Source: Ignelater luminosus (taxonomy: Eukaryota; Arthropoda; Insecta; Coleoptera; Elateridae). From it: a stretch of DNA of 64,000 bases. The notes beneath the pieces are model-generated. The model saw nothing but the letters and a program-made list of their open reading frames with translations. It had not been told where the DNA came from and did not search any database. The position numbers and the translations under genes were made by a program. The stretch's first letter is position 1. Each line of letters begins with the position of its first letter. This document shows positions 46,501-56,939 of the stretch, one piece after another. The stretch covers positions 461,326-525,325 of the forward strand of contig VTPC01089961.1 of assembly GCA_011009095.1 (NCBI GenBank), given 5' to 3'.

Positions 46501-49449
46501 AACTACAACAACTTCTCATTTCTACTTCGTGTGCAACATATTTTTTACTAAAAAGTGCAAACAAAAAGTGAAGAGTTGCAAAATAGTTTGGTGCAATAGC
46601 TCCCAGAATTTAAAGCAAGCAAGTCAACGTAAAAATACCGCCGTAGGCGGCTGGCTCCTTAGAGGACTTAACCTCTCTTAAGCCTGGATAATGAGGGATG
46701 TTAGAGGATGGGAACGTCGACGGAGCGGTGCGTCGGAGAGGAAGTTGGTGGTAGTCGTAGTCATGTCATGTCACATACCAAGCAGCCCGCGGGCCGGTCC
46801 ACGAGGTGATGGCTGGTGGCGACGGTGGAGCAGGCCGGAAGCAGGTTCTCCATAATCCCCGCCGGTGGTGGTGTCGATGACCCAGGTTGGATGGAGTACC
46901 CAAGGACGGCAAGCGAGCCGTCACACAGAGACGACGAGGAGTTCGACGCGACGGTTCTTTTCAGAACGGTGTTGGAATTGTGTAATGAGAAGTGTGAGAG
47001 TATGTATATGTTGTGTAGTGTTGTGTAGGTGTCTAGGTGTGTATAGTGTGCCGTGGAAGTGCAAAACTGTTCCGGCATTTGCCTTAACCACTGGGGAAAC
47101 CACGGAAAACCCAGTGAGAACAGTGTGGAGTGGGTGTGGTGGAGCGGGAATTATTGGCGGGAAGAGTAACGGATTGGCGAAGAATTTCCGGGCGCAGTGG
47201 TGATGATACCCCGAGGAGTCTCAGGCTCGAGGATTTGGAAAGGAAAGGATTTGGTGGTCACGGTCCGGTAGCTACCCGGGCCGATCGGATGAGACTGAGA
47301 TGGTTGGATGAAGTTGGCCGGGCCTACGCCCCCCGACGCAGGCACCGGATGGTGGTGGAACGGCCGTTGATCCATCTGCTGCATCTAGGGTTGGTGGGAT
47401 TCGTGGCGGTCGCGGTCCTCTGGCTCCCCAATTCCTGAAGACCGACGGTCGGTGGGATGATGCAGCAGTACAACCTCAAGTCGCTCCGTTGGCGGTGGAA
47501 ATTGGACCAGGCCTGTGCCCCCCATACACAGACTCTGGAGGGTGGATGGCGGTAGCCTCCCAACTGCCGTGGTGGTTGAGCCCGTACTCTTCGTCGCCGA
47601 TGCATCACGCTCTCGCTGGAGACCGGGTCGACTGCCTCGCTTCGCACTCGAAGCCGGAATGCAGAATTTAAATATCTTCTTTTGTTTTTGAGTTGTAGGA
47701 GAAAATTGGATTTCTGAGATGCCCTGCATTTACCTCAAACTTGGGCCACCCTGCATAGTAGAAGACAGTGCTTGGCAGTATTAGAGTACCTTGATCTCTG
47801 GTACTGTTTTTGATATTTTTCCCTGTTGTTGTCACACAAATCTGGATTATTATTTGAGTGACAAGAACAAGAAGCAATTCTGAGCAAAAATAGCTGCCAA
47901 AAGTACCTTACCAAACGCAGGGTTTAATGGGAAGAATGTGGACACACTTGTCAAATGACTTGTCAATGTTATTTTTGAAGGATAGTTATGTTAACTGTGG
48001 AAGCTTCTTCTGCCCTTTACACCTGCCATGTGAGTTGAGAATTAACGTATATTTTTGTCTTTCTTCTTTGACAAGCGTGTCCATATTCTAAAACCCAATG
48101 ATAAACAAATGTCAAATTGCTATCAAGGCACTCTAGACAGTATCAACAGTGGTAGCAAAGTTAGCATTAGGTGTACACAATTTTGGACAGTGGGAAACCT
48201 TTCTAATGCGTATTTGTGCCAGCCAAATATTCTTAACCCCCAATTCATAAGTAAAATCATTCAGTTCTCAAAAATAAGTGAGTAATTAATTTTTAAAGTT
48301 TTGACAGATAGCGTTTAGGTTAAAACTGACAGGGTCGCCAAGATTAGTAATTGGGAAAAATCTTTAGAACTTACTGGATTTACTACCTTTTTATTAATTG
48401 TTAGAGCAATAATTATGTAGAAACATCTGGGAATGCAAAGCATAACCACAATGAACTCCGTTTTGTTACTTTTTTCAGACTTCGGCAGCTATTTTGACCA
48501 TGTTCCCGAGGTGATATCAAAAAACTAAAAGTACACATTTATCTTATTTTTTGATGTAGAATATGATTCTAAAGTAAAAAGAAATTTTTGAAAATTTCTC
48601 AATTTTTGGCCGCTATTTTGACCATGTTCCCGAAGAGTTATCAAAAAACGAAGATACCACGTCTTTAGTTTTTGATGTAGAATCCAAATCTGAAGTCAAA
48701 ATTTCAGAATTTGACAAAAAATACAGACAGACAGACAGACTTGGCAAATTCAGTAACGACTCCTTTGGAGTTTGTTGAAAAAATACTTTTAGCGACATGT
48801 GTATTTTTTTACTTAGAGATTGTATAGCCAATCTTAACATATAATTGAATATACTTCAGATATAACAACTTAGCAAAAAAAGTATCATTGCTAACCCTCA
48901 TACAAAAAGGTTGTGAATAGCATAGTTAAAATAAAATATTAGAAGTTTCTAATAAATTATATGTACGTTGTTATCAACATCTTTAACTATTACTTCAAGA
49001 TAATTAAAATGTTAAATTTGCTATTTATCGTACTAACCCCATATGTCACTTCATTTATTCACACTGATTATGTCACATGGAATTCCTAGCAACCAGTTCA
49101 TAGCATCTTTAATATTTTAAAGCCTTACTTGCAAGAATCCACTTTTAACCATCTTATTTAGAAATTGTCTTTTATGGTTTGTAAAATTCCAATATTAGGG
49201 ACAAACTGCATATAGTAACCTGGTACGATCAATATAAAGAGTAATATAAAAATTTTTTTAAAAGGTATTCGATCAATGCAAGATCATGGACCAAAGAAAC
49301 CAATTGCACCAATGAAACGTAAGAAGGCAGCTCAACGTAAAAAGCAATTTAAAAAGCCAAGAGATAATGAACATTTGGCTGATGTACTTGAAAATTATGA
49401 AGATTCAACTTTAACTCAAAAAGGACAGTATTCTTCAAATGCTAACTAG
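43559..49449 (+). CDS. GTF2E2: Transcription initiation factor IIE subunit beta (TFIIE beta)
   Basis: TFIIE beta partners TFIIE alpha in the RNA polymerase II preinitiation complex and helps recruit and regulate TFIIH. Exons are 43559-43620, 43685-43786, 43843-44005, 44062-44262, 44349-44529 and 49265-49449: 894 bases, 297 residues, close to the 291 of the human protein. The N-terminus [17 protein letters not shown] is near-identical to the family. A basic stretch follows, then the core winged-helix domains: [57 protein letters not shown] and [12 protein letters not shown]. The basic tail ends in [12 protein letters not shown]. All frames join. The last intron is 4.7 kb and full of transposon relics, while the other four are 56-86 bases. 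The start is set by the conserved MDP. Confidence 0.97.
45398..46155 (-). pseudogene. Tc1/mariner-superfamily transposase relic, DD41D type
   Basis: The minus strand reads in one frame from about 46155 to 45398, interrupted only by stops (two at about 45750 and 45680). Markers are [14 protein letters not shown] (first Asp), [20 protein letters not shown] and [13 protein letters not shown] (second Asp), then [13 protein letters not shown] (third Asp). Between the second and third Asp lie 41 residues, counting one stop as a residue, which fits DD41D families rather than DD34D mariner. The N-terminal DNA-binding part is missing, cut where the inverted repeat at 46149 begins. It lies antisense in the last TFIIE beta intron. 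Confidence 0.85.
46149..46606. repeat. Inverted-repeat element bounded by ATTGCACCAAA
   Basis: gcttattgcaccaaag on the left is mirrored by tttggtgcaatagct on the right, with partial matching inward (actttgc and gcaaaaag-type words). The roughly 450-base interior has no recognised coding. It cuts the transposase relic on its left. Confidence 0.55.
46615..47661. mobile_element. GC-rich insertion flanked by an 11-base direct repeat
   Basis: cagaatttaaa occurs at 46604-46614 and again at 47662-47672. Everything between is GC-rich DNA in sharp contrast with both flanks, so it looks like a single insertion with target duplication. Open frames exist in several registers on both strands, which fits GC-rich composition; none shows a recognisable domain. 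There is no poly(A) and no inverted repeat. It lies in the last TFIIE beta intron. The element type is unknown. Confidence 0.6.
48030..48145 (+). repeat. Second copy of the 35860 dispersed repeat
   Basis: ttaacgtatatttttgtctt, then tttgacaagcgtgtcc and tatcaaggcac repeat text from 35869-35900 and about 36178. Only part of the family is present. Confidence 0.5.
48480..48722 (+). repeat. Diverged tandem duplication, about 123-base period
   Basis: gctattttgaccatgttccc recurs after 123 bases (about 48490 and 48613), followed in both units by tatcaaaaaac and ttttgatgtagaat. An ACAG(ACAG)n microsatellite follows at about 48723-48740. Non-coding, in the TFIIE beta intron. Confidence 0.65.
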
Positions 49450-49605
49450 TGTTCAATTAAAATTTTATAACTGTAAATATTGAATTGAGAATAAGATTTT
49501 ATTTTTTCATTTGTTTTTATTTTCAAGTTTAGTTGTGTAATACTATAAAAACATAATTGTATTGATTTATATTAAATTGTAGTCTTGTTAAATCGAATAT
49601 TTTTA

Positions 49606-49611
49606 AATAAA
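49606..49611 (+). terminator. Candidate polyadenylation signal of TFIIE beta
   Basis: AATAAA 157 bases after the TFIIE beta stop and 145 bases before the next start codon, so the two same-strand genes are very close. Confidence 0.6.
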
Positions 49612-49755
49612 ATTTAGAACTATCATAATTAACTTTACTCTTATTTATGTTGTGGGTGAAACTGATATGATAAAAAAGTGACAATTTCCTGTTATGAAAT
49701 TGATTAGTATTTTAAATAAGTAGTTAACGTGTGAAACTTGTTATTGTTAAACAAA

Positions 49756-52700
49756 ATGGGAAAATATCTATCGTATATTATTTTACTTATTCTTCTAAAA
49801 AATATTGATGGTCATAGAGTTAAAAGAATTGTTGGGGGAGCTCCAGCTGAACTACCTATTTATGATGATCCAATTGTCTACACAAGATTTGCTGGACGAA
49901 GTGCTCGAATTCAAGGTGTTCGTGATTTTTCACATTTTGTTTTCAGAGGAATTCGGTATGCTTATCCTCCTACTGGAAAAGACAGATTTCAAGTAATTAA
50001 AGGAAAAGTACGTAAAGTATTAGAGAATAACTTCTAATTTTACATGTAGAGACCTAGGCAATTTTTTTTGAATGGACACATTGATGCTACATTGTTTCCA
50101 CCACCATGTTTGCAGCCTGTCCCTGGTGAAAGTAGAATTGTTGGTGATGAAGACTGTTTATATCTTAATGTTTTTACGCCTGATTTGCCTCAGGGAACTG
50201 AAGGTAAGGTTTAATTTTCGATTTTTAATAACTTGATGTTGCCCATTCATTAATTTATTAGGATTACCTGTTGTTGTATGGATTCATGGTGGTGGTTTCA
50301 GATATGGATCAGCATCTCAATATGGTGTATGTTATTACTTAACAGTTTATTGAATTAAGAGGTGACAAGAAGTGTATTTTAGGTTAGACATCTTGTAGGA
50401 AAACGCTTGGTAATTGTAACAATTCAGTATCGATTGGGTTCTTTAGGATTTCTAGGTACTGGTACACAAGAATTGCCTGGAAATTCAGCTTTATGGGATA
50501 TGATGATGGCTGTTCAATGGGTTCGAAATCACATTGGATTTTTTGGTGGCAATCCTTATCAGATTGTTGTCATGGGACATGGTACCGGTGCAAGTAGTGC
50601 ATTATTAGTGGCCTTAACTAATGTAGCTAAAGGTTAGCTAGGAATAGATAAAAAAAATGAAAACTAACTCTTACTATACTTGTTTTGCAGGATATACAAA
50701 TGGTGTTATAGCTTTATCTGGAACTGCCGTATCTCATTGGGCAGTTGATAATGAGCCAATTACTACTGCAAGGGAAGTAGCTGATTATCAAGGATGTCCA
50801 ACAGCATCTGCATTAAGTATGATAAAATGTTTACAACAAGTTCCAGGAACTTCAGTAATACAAGTAACTTGAAAGAAACAATTAAAAAGCTAATATCATT
50901 ATTGTCGTAATCTTTAAAGGGCGATTCTTATATAGCAAATAATAGATTACAATCTCGTGGTTTTACATCGGGTTTACAAGGACGTTTGGGTTCAATTCCT
51001 GTGACAGAGTTACAATATGATGGACGATCTTTACCACCTATGGTAGAAGGTGAACCATTAGATAAGATGCATCATAAAGAAATACCAAAAATCCCACTTC
51101 TCACTGGTGTTACCAAAGATGAAACTAAAAATGCTATTAATGGTAATATTCTCATATGTTTAGATAATTATTAAGATTGTATTTGACAGGAATGAAATAA
51201 TGTTTCAAACTGTGTTATTTATGATAATCAGATTGTTGTACAACTATAAAAGAATGCAAACATTTCCGTAACCATATCACTGGTGTTTATTCAATGGAAG
51301 CAAGATGTTTTGTGTGTTTACTTTGGGTATCATCAATTACTTGAGTTTTTCAAATTTATCTGTGTTAACATATGCATTTTGTCTTCTAACCCCACTTTCA
51401 TTAGAATGTACATGTTCTTTAGTGTTGTTTGTCTTTGTTATTAGAGGCATTTATGAAAATTAAACTGGGTTAACCTGACCGCTCTTAATTACCATGAATA
51501 CAATTGTAAATTGTTCCATTGTGATTCCAACAATTGATGTTACAGCTTCTATACAGCCTTCACGATGTTTCTGGGTCGTATGTAGCCGTGGAAGAATGAC
51601 AGTTTGAGTATTGTAAACCGGGCTGTTTATCTATTAACTTGGCTCGTAAAATCTTATTGACGCTTAATGTGCTTTAAGGTTATGATTTTATGACGGTTTA
51701 ACCTCACGCTGTTGTCTTTTTTTTTGTAACTCTGTAAATATAAGGGAAACTTGATTTCTTTTTAACAAAACAAACTAATCGGTTCTAATTGTTTATGCAA
51801 AATTTCTGATCGTGCAACAGCATCAAATGCAGCCGCATGTACGACAATTTTCAAAACAAAAAAAAAAGAAAACACTTCCAACCTAACAAAATGAAAGCAT
51901 GGCCTTTTGCGACCCAGAAACATCATGAAAGGAGTATATCTGTGCTAACAAAAAATATTATACCCCGAAGATTATTTAAGGCAAAACATGCAAGCAGTAT
52001 AAGTTTGAAATATCTGTAGCAACTAAATTCGAATTGTTGGAAGAAACCTTAGCAACCTTTAGATTGTATGCATGAAGTTGTCCCAATTAAAATAGAATAT
52101 TAGCCTTTTTAAATGTAAATATTCTTTCTAGTTTTGCCAATTAGATAAAAGAAAACACAAGAAAATATGCCTATGGTTTAATAGCTACCTATTTAAAAAC
52201 ATAAACAATTCGCTCAAAACATTTACTTCTATTTGCAAAAAATTCCAAAGTATTTTTCTGCATTAAACTAAAATTAAAAAAGTAAAAACAGTAGAAAAAC
52301 AAATAATTTTAAATAAGAAACTTCTTTTAAAAAATATGTGAATGTACCTCCCTTTATGGTCAAATAGAATTCAAGGCAATCATAAAAATTATCTATCTTG
52401 TTAACTGTTCTGCAGTGATAGTTGATACAGCTTGTAATCGGTGTTTCAACTGGTCTAAATCCATCAGCATTCCATCAAAAACCTTAGGTTTTAATATATC
52501 ACCAATAAAAAAAATCCATTGGCATTAGGTCCAGTGACCTAGCAGGCCAGGATATGTGGAAGATTTTCATTTAAATAGTTCTTTACCATTCTGGCATTAT
52601 GGGTAGGAGCATCATCATGCTAGATTCATATATCTTCGTGAATGTTCAAATTTAAATTATTTAAAGCTTGCATCACATTATCTTGTAGTAATGATAAATA

Positions 52701-55700
52701 ATTTTCAGCACAAATATTTCCATTAATAAAAAAAGATTCTATAATGTTGGTACTTATAATATCCACCCAAATGTCAACTTTGGATGGTCACTGTGTTTTA
52801 CTGATGTTATACAAATACAAATTGTTTCTACATCAATATTTGTAATTTTGTGAGTTCACTTTGCTGGTAACATAGAAAATGGCTTCGTCTAGTATTAATT
52901 TGTTCCATAAAGAGCTTGCAGAAAGTAATTCTGTGTTCACAATTAGTTCTTGATGGTTTTGAAAATGATATGACCTATATTCTTCTTTTTTTAACAGCCC
53001 ATGAACACTGCTTCTACTCACTGTTGTAATTTGGCTAAGTTTTCTTAAAGTCAAGGGTCTGTTATTATCTACTAAACCAGTAATCTCATTACTTTTTTCC
53101 TCAGTAAGAACAGGCTTAGCCCTCATTCATTTATTATGTCTGCAGAATACAGCCTTTATTCTTCAGGTTGTTAATCGTATGCAAAATTGTTGATCTACTA
53201 GGTTTAGGGCAATCAAGGAAAATAATAAGAAATAAATCTGAAACCTGTCATAAGCTAAGGTTATTATCTTACCATCTCACCATTTGTAATTTTTCTTTAA
53301 AGGTATACAATGCTTATTTAAGTTTTATTTCTTGCAAAAGTTAATGTGATTGACATAAGCCAATAAACATTCAAATGTTTTATTTTAGATGGGATGCTTC
53401 AATAAAATGTGAATTAGTTACCTTAGCTATGGTAACTATGACAATAGCTGATTCTAAGCCTACATGTTTCATCTTTAATCCAACAGTATATTATTATTAT
53501 TATTAATTATTATTCTTAAAAAGGAATGTCAGTGCTGCATTGTCTTCTTTAACAGCTTCTACATTCTTTATAGCTACAAAAATGCAAACACCGTGTATTT
53601 GGTATTGTAGGCTGGCCTTTCTTCTCTTAAAATAACAACTGTATTTTTTACATAAATCTTTGTTTGTTCTCCCTTCGTTTTTTACACAACCACACTCATC
53701 GTCCATCTCTCCATCTTCCCATAATCCCTCATCCCTTCCCCTCTCTACCTTTCGCGCCGAATTTAAATTTAAAAAACATAAACTTACAGTATTAAATGCT
53801 TTGATATCAGCAATTCAATATACAGTGTGTTCAAGATAAGGATGCACAGCATGGGGATCTTGGAAACGGTAAGAGATACAGCATTGGTTAAATGGGATGA
53901 AAGTTGGCTATTCATAGGACCTTTTTGTTGGCGTTTGCAAAATCTAGATATCTTGGATAGTTTCAGAGATATTTAAAAAAAGTAGATTTCTTGATTTTAA
54001 AAAAAATGTGGTTGATGATGGTTACCCGAAACCGAAACGTTGTACAAAAATTTTGTTAGCGTATTTTAATAGAGAACAAAAAGTGACAACGGGAAAGTAG
54101 TTTTAGTTTTCCGATATCTCTTTAAATAAAGGAAAGAAAAAATAATAACGAAAATCGAGAAATCTACTTTTTTTTAACTATCTCTGAAACTATCCAAGAT
54201 ATCTAGATTTTGCAAATGCCAACAAAAAGGTCCTATAAATAGCCAATTTTCATCCCATTTAGCTGATGCTGTATCTATTACCGTTTTCAAGATCCCCATG
54301 CTGTGCATCCTAATCTTGGACACACTGTATAAAAAAAGGCACCTAGCCTTAAAAGGATAAAAACTCTGACACCCTTCATAATTATTTTGAAAACACCAGG
54401 TGTTTTAACATCTCGGGTTCATAAAGAATCTAGTGCCAAAAATGATGCTTTTGAGTTTTTGTGCTACCTTTGTAAGTAATGGAATTACGGAATAATTTAG
54501 CTTAAGTGGAACACCCTGTATATGTCAAATTGACAAATGACAAATTAATAAAAATGTCAGTTTAACTAACCTAAAAATCAGTTGGATCACAAAGCTCGTA
54601 CCAAACTGGCAAACTGTAGTCAAGAGTCATTAACTTCCAACTGACTGCTGGTGTACCACCTGACAGAATCGTCATTAAATGTTTGTTTATGCCAGTCAAA
54701 GACTCCATCAACACTTACGGATCCACTCTCTGCTAATGATATTGGCTTGAAACTCAATTTGTTTGATATTACAAATATTTCACTTTAATTATTAATTTGT
54801 ATTTCACCTAAACATTTTCAAAATTTTATAACACAATTTTGAATTTTATGCAGACCCTACCAGCAGCATTTAAAAATTTTCAATGGGTGCACTGTTTGTA
54901 ACGTTATTAGATAATGGGGGGTTTTCTGAAGGAATTAGTTTATTAAAAAATAAAGGGATCGTTTAATTTTGTTTGCTATTCTAAACAATCTAATTATCCA
55001 GAATAACAGACAAAACTAAAATGGCCTATTTATTTTTTATGAATCTATTTTAATAAGCAGATTCCTTTAGAAAACTGAATCTATGCAATGATTTTTCTAG
55101 GCCAGTATCAAAACGATATTAAAAGACAACTACGCTCAATACCACACTTTTTGGATAATGTGTTGGTAAAGGATTTACAGTCATTGACTGGATTAGGTAG
55201 AAAAGGACAAAATAATGAATCTGCCAGTGGTTTATGGACCTTACTAGAACCTCTTAAATTTATAAAATATACTGCTGTGGAGAGTGTTACAGAAGGATTA
55301 AATAAGATTTCTGAAATAACAGGTAAAGTGGAACATAATAGGTTAGATTTTGTATCTTAACAAACCAAAAGTTACGAACAAAAAGTTTCTATGAAGTATA
55401 AAAACGAAAAATGGAAGCTTTTTGTTTGTAAATGTCATTGGCAGCATGTCACCGTGCTAACTGTTCCTGAACACTACCATTAACGTTAGGTTAGAAAATC
55501 TAACATAATAAGTAAGTTCTGTATTTATTAAATAAGTCTTACATGCTTGACTTCTTGAAGCTACAAAGTTCTGTTTTAATCTAAATTATTTGGTTTGTGT
55601 TTCAATTTCTAATATAATCTATTTTGGACATTTTTCTACAAAGTTGAGTTCCTGCTGGTGTCAATCTTTATCACATATTTTTGCTTAGTTTATTAAGTAT

Positions 55701-56480
55701 TTTAGTTTACGAAAATAATGTATATATCTTTTGCATTAGCGGATGCATTATTCAACTTGCCAGCATTTCTGACTGCCAATTTATGGTCCAAAACTGGAGC
55801 GCCAGTATTTCTTTATAGATTTGAGCATAGTGGAAAATCAAAGACAGCACGGCATTTCTTAAAAGGTCTTCCTATCATTGGCGACTATAACATATGTAAA
55901 TTTAAAACAAAATATTGTAATTATAATTTTCTTTTAATGCTTTATTTTAGCCGATACAAATAATAATACAGTGGGGCATGGAGATGATCTAATTTATCTC
56001 TTTGAAGCTCGCTCTTTAAATGGCACAGCTATTCCTGATGTGGAAGAAGATTTCACTGAAAATGATAGAAAAGTAAGAGATATTTTTACAGAAATGATAT
56101 CCACGTTTGCTCGTCATGGTAGAATTGATATAGATAAGAAAGAAATACCCAGTTTTTCTGATAAATCTAATAATTATGTGCAAATAAGTGCCCGACCAAA
56201 GTTACTGAATAATTTCCGTTTTTGTGAGATGGCACTGTGGGCTGGACTAACAGAAAGATTACAAAGTGCAGCTTGTAGTCTTTTACAAGTATTGGATACT
56301 CAACTTACAAATGTAGGGTCTGTACTACTTGGTACAGTGGATTCTGCAGGATCACAGATTATTCCTGGAAAACCAAGCCTTGTTGGATCAGCGCAACAAA
56401 TAGGAGGGAATCTTGGAGGGATTTTAAATATTAATATGGGTGGCAATAAAAGTAACCGAGGAATATTAGGAATTTTGTAA
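49756..56480 (+). CDS. Secreted cholinesterase-like protein without catalytic serine
   Basis: Nine exons (49756-49992, 50050-50203, 50262-50326, 50383-50632, 50691-50863, 50920-51142, 55101-55322, 55740-55895, 55951-56480) give 669 residues. The start MGKYLSYIILLILLKNIDG is a signal peptide, followed by HRVKRIVGG. Type-B carboxylesterase hallmarks are EDCLYLNV (about 113-120), the oxyanion-hole HGGGF (139-143), FGGNP (206-210), a Glu in VTKDE (361) and a His in GHGDDLIYLF (503). The nucleophile box is GHGTG (217-221): the expected Ser of G-x-S-x-G is Gly219. So the fold is kept, but a Ser-His-Glu hydrolase cannot work. This is the situation in glutactin-, neurotactin- and neuroligin-type adhesion proteins. 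No C-terminal membrane segment is seen, so a secreted binding or adhesion role is the best inference. A 4-kb intron (51143-55100) holds repeats. Confidence 0.9.
51143..52379. other. First part of the large esterase intron, nothing recognised
   Basis: Stop-rich DNA without exon-like features. A 60-codon open stretch at 51837-52019 is Lys-rich and has no motif. Confidence 0.5.
52380..53478 (-). pseudogene. Tc1/mariner-like transposase relic in the esterase intron
   Basis: Minus strand. STILHTINNLKNKG near 53190 and MRAKPVLTEEKSNEI, then LTLRKLSQITTVSRSSVHGL (53126-52960) form the paired-type helix-turn-helix DNA-binding part. After many breaks HDDAPTHNARMVKNYLNENL (about 52580) carries the second catalytic Asp, and a decayed SLDLMPMDFFYW block follows near 52510. 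The frames are broken several times. The 5' portion is shared with 42276-42600, so it is a family with at least two copies here. Confidence 0.75.
53823..54327. repeat. Foldback MITE with about 180-base arms
   Basis: Left end CAGTGTGTTCAAGATAAGGA and right end (reverse complement) CAGTGTGTCCAAGATTAGGA, each next to TA. The arms match for about 180 bases (atgcacagcatggggatctt, aaatctagatatcttggata, tttcagagata). The spacer of about 140 bases has no coding. Lies in the esterase intron. Confidence 0.85.
54340..55100. other. Last part of the large esterase intron
   Basis: AT-rich. It contains an isolated MITE terminus (aacaccctgtatatg near 54511) and ends in the acceptor atttttctag at 55100. No gene recognised. 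Confidence 0.5.
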
Positions 56481-56593
56481 CTGTAATAATATACATAATT
56501 TTTATAATATTGAATATGTTAACCGCAGGCTAAAGAATTACCTGAACTTGGCATACATGCACTCTTACATACACACATTCTTCCTAATAATTT

Positions 56594-56599
56594 TTTATT
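56594..56599 (-). terminator. Candidate polyadenylation signal of the minus-strand transporter gene
   Basis: TTTATT on + (AATAAA on -) 341 bases beyond the minus-strand stop. If used, the transporter 3' UTR would overlap that of the esterase-like gene. Confidence 0.35.
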
Positions 56600-56703
56600 G
56601 TCTGTAAACTGTTCAAATGGCAGTTTGAATCAATTCTTTAGTCCATGCTTTTAACAGATATTGCTTACATTATAAGTCAAAGTACATTTAAAAAAGTATT
56701 ATA

Positions 56704-56709
56704 AATAAA
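56704..56709 (+). terminator. Candidate polyadenylation signal of the esterase-like gene
   Basis: AATAAA 224 bases after the stop codon; another AATAAA follows at 56787. Both lie between the convergent stop codons. Confidence 0.45.
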
Positions 56710-56939
56710 CATTAGTTAAATCTTAAAAACTAGATACTTCATACAATATTTAATTTTGAATTATCTTTTTCTTGATTTTCTTATAAATAAAGTTGGAAAA
56801 CCACAAGGAACCAGTGAGAAATTGTAGTATTGCCATCAATCGAAAACAGTTTTCGTAACTCATATCTGAAATAAGAATTAATTATTTTACTGAAGATAAT
56901 TCTCAAGATCTATTAAGAGATTGTACATTATGAACTTAT

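Noticed and set aside
46761..47729. Several open frames of 60-114 codons on both strands
   Set aside because: GC-rich block has few stops in every register; no motif shared with a known protein, so I annotate the insertion, not genes.
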